From positions 30,913,348 through 30,977,347 of the forward strand of contig NC_061870.1 in NCBI RefSeq assembly GCF_907164915.1: a stretch of 64,000 nt of DNA, in the 5' to 3' direction. Numbering within the stretch: the first letter of the stretch is position 1; each line of letters starts with the position of its first letter. This DNA is from Impatiens glandulifera. Its lineage: Eukaryota > Streptophyta > Magnoliopsida > Ericales > Balsaminaceae. Made by a program: the position numbers and the translations under genes. Positions 61,746 to 64,000 of this stretch are shown here, piece by piece. The notes under the pieces are model-generated. The model did not search any database. It worked only from the letters and a program-made list of their open reading frames with translations, and was not told the DNA's origin.

Positions 61746-64000
61746 ATGGGGATGGAGAAAGAAAAAAAACAGGGCTTGTTTGTTAATGATGGTTCCTTTA
61801 TGGAGAGGTTCAAACAGCTTCAACAAGAGAAAGGTGTTGCCTTACCAGAGTCTAGATCTAACCCAACTGTACCGGAGACCTCAACTCCAAAACCAGTCAT
61901 TAATAGAACGAGCCTTGGGTTCAAACCTAAAGACTCTCGGAAGGACACCCCAGTTTCTTCAGGTGGTAAACTTGCATTCAGCCTTAAACAGAAGACAAAG
62001 CTTGTGGCACCCTCGATAAAGCTAAGTGAAGATGACGATGAGGAAGAAAAAGATGCAGACAGTCCATTTGATAATGTTCCAACAAAGCGGCAGAAGTTGG
62101 GACAACCTGACATCACTAGGAATTTACCAAAACAACCTGATGTTGGTAATAACCTTTATATATGCATCTATTCATCATCTTGAAATTTTCTTGGAATCTT
62201 CTTCTCTCATTTGAAGGATCGTGACTAGAGGAAGTCACATCCAGTTATTTTTCGTTTTTTCAGTTCATTTTCTTCCACAATTCGTAGCAGAAGTAATTGG
62301 ATTGATAAAGCCTTTGCAATACATAGTATTTACTTGCTTCATGGATTTTCATGAACATGGCAAAATCTACAGCTTATGCAAATTAGCTCTTGTCTTTATC
62401 TTGTTGAATGAATGTATTGCACTCGTTCTGGATCCTCTATTGCCCCCCAAAATGGCCTAATTATTCTTATATGTTGTTCTCGTTTTGTATTTTCAACATG
62501 GTTCCTGGAATTTCTTTCATCCGTTCAACTCCAAGGTTTACTTGCTATGTTGTATTTTATCCCTGTTTCCTTTTTCTCCAAGTTATTGATGTACCATGTG
62601 AAGCGTTCCTTAGGTATTATCACAGTCATGTTTTTATGACTGTGGGCAAGCATGCTTCTTCTACTCTCATTATGGTAGATGAGGTGGACAAAGTCTTCTT
62701 GAATCTTTCTCTCATAAATGCAGCTTATTTCTTAAATCTCTATCAACATGGGTGGAAACAGATGGTGCATGAAAGACTTGGAAAATGTGGAACGCCTGCT
62801 AGAAGAATAATTTGCATTCCCTACTTCATGCTCTTGGTATTAATCAGTTCTTTAAGTGAAATGCAGCACCTCGTTCTCCTAGTGATCCTGGCGTGAAGAA
62901 AGCTGTTGATCACTTGGCAATTTTTGTGGCCAAACATGGAAGGCAGTTTGAGAATGTTACTCGTCAAAAAAATCCTGGGGACACCCCATTCAAGTATGTG
63001 CCATTTTGCTTGTGGATTTATGCGTTTTGTTGAAAATATGTGTATTTTAATGCTCTTTATCTTCCACTTTTTCAGGTTTTTATTTGATGAAAGTTGTGCT
63101 GATTACAAGTATTATGAATATCGGCTTAGAGAAGAAGAAAAGGCCTTGTCTCAGACCAAAGATTCCCAAACATCACAAAGTGGTTTGTGCAAAACCTTGC
63201 TAAATTCTCCTTCTGTCTTTTGTCTCTTATCAATTGCTGTAGATATGACCTTTGAATATTACTGTTCAAAATTGAGATATGGTATATAAATCTCGATGTA
63301 GTAATTAGTTGATTATCCCATCAGGTAAATTTGTTGTTCTATCTAGTGGTTTGGTCACATCACTGTAAACATGATTTCGGTTATATCATCAACTTTGAAA
63401 GATGAATGAGAAAGAAAGAGAATAGGGGGAGGGAGGCGGTGTTTATGTTCTTGATTATTGCTTTCTCTCTGTGTATTCATACAATCGACTGATGTCTGAT
63501 ATGTAGTTGTTTACTCCTGGATTATATTTCATTTATTTAATGTTGTCCCTTTCTAATGTTGCAGGTGGTTCAGGCACTACTTCCTTGGAGAGTAGTGTCC
63601 ATAAATCGCGACGCCATCATTCAAATTATCAGATTCCCACCTCTGCATTGTATGATTCTGAGGATAAAGGAGGTTATGGGGCATCAGCGGGACAATCTGG
63701 TAATAATACTTGCGATTGTCCTCATTTTGGATTTCTTTTTTGTACCTTGGTCTCTTTTTTATCTCTTATCTATTGAGATGCCAAATACATAGAGATATGA
63801 ATAAGATCAAATGATTTAGCCATTCAGGCTCTTGCAATCTTCTGTGATCCTCATCAGTCATTGTTAATTTTTATGTGGTCATTCATATAGGTGAATTCAG
63901 TGCCGCCTCAGACAACACAGATTCGGTGGCAATGATGGAGTTCTTCATGAAGAAAGCTGCACAAGAGGAGAAGCGAAGACCGCCAAAGCAGTCAAAGGAT
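61746..64000 (+). CDS. SUGP1: SURP and G-patch splicing factor (SUGP1-like), 5' part
   Basis: The first 293 codons come from exons 61746-62145, 62867-62993, 63076-63182, 63565-63699 and 63891 to beyond the window. SUGP1-type proteins act in the spliceosome near the branch site. The N-terminus has LFVNDGSFMERFKQLQQEKG, and residues about 85-110 are basic/acidic low-complexity with an acidic run EDDDEEEKDAD. Residues about 142-195 are the SURP module: VDHLAIFVAKHGRQFENV, then NPGDTPFKFLFDESCADYKYYEYRL. MMEFFMKKAAQEEKRR starts the next conserved helix. The G-patch expected at the C-terminus lies outside the window. Resembles Arabidopsis At3g52120. Small open frames in intron 62146-62866 are not exons. 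Confidence 0.88.

Noticed and set aside
62221..62896. Frames within the first coding intron of the SURP gene
   Set aside because: Hydrophobic random translation of T-rich intron; the exon chain is complete without them.

Overview
This is a nuclear segment of a flowering-plant genome, most likely a core eudicot. Nine protein-coding loci have short exons joined by GT-AG introns, and their products are all typical plant families. There is also a nuclear-type tRNA-Val gene, and the spaces between genes are very A+T-rich and full of plant transposon remains. I cannot name the species. Gene models come from reading-frame continuity across splice sites and from family knowledge; where I give exon coordinates, the coding exons sum to an exact multiple of three.

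Region 1-10,400 is a transposon graveyard: a decayed Copia LTR with its primer-binding site, an array of small hairpins, a Gypsy-type LTR-like block, a hAT MITE with an exact 8-bp-class target duplication, a LINE scrap, a Tourist-like MITE (TTA target site) and a Mutator-like MITE with long terminal inverted repeats, a perfect 9-bp target duplication and a 143-bp (TA)n core. Region 10,400-16,430 holds two minus-strand genes: a MIZ1-like DUF617 protein and an ERI1-like 3'-5' exonuclease with a C-terminal GRF zinc finger. A LINE remnant lies at 18.4-19.0 kb.

Region 19,600-30,400 holds a MORN-repeat phosphatidylinositol-4-phosphate 5-kinase (plus), a convergent ArfGAP-C2 protein (AGD11 type, minus) and a mitochondrial MscS-like channel (MSL1 type, minus). 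After 4.3 kb of A+T-rich spacer comes a SKP1-like ASK20/21-type gene (34.7-42.1 kb, plus, two long introns with SINE and minisatellite insertions), converging on a RopGEF with a PRONE domain (minus). Then follow tRNA-Val(CAC), an OBERON3/4-type PHD protein (minus), a multi-PHD protein with a Tudor-like C-terminus (plus, 13 coding exons) and the first part of a SURP/G-patch splicing factor (plus) cut by the window edge.

The genes do not form an operon-like unit. They are independent housekeeping or signalling genes: phosphoinositide, Arf and Rop signalling, mitochondrial osmoregulation, SCF ubiquitin ligase, chromatin reading and splicing. The last two genes appear to keep the order known on Arabidopsis chromosome 3. 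I found no convincing previously undescribed system. The least explained features are the covarying hairpin array at 1.5-1.96 kb, the tRNA-like promoter inside the hAT MITE, and an upstream ORF in the PIP5K leader whose stop codon overlaps the main start.
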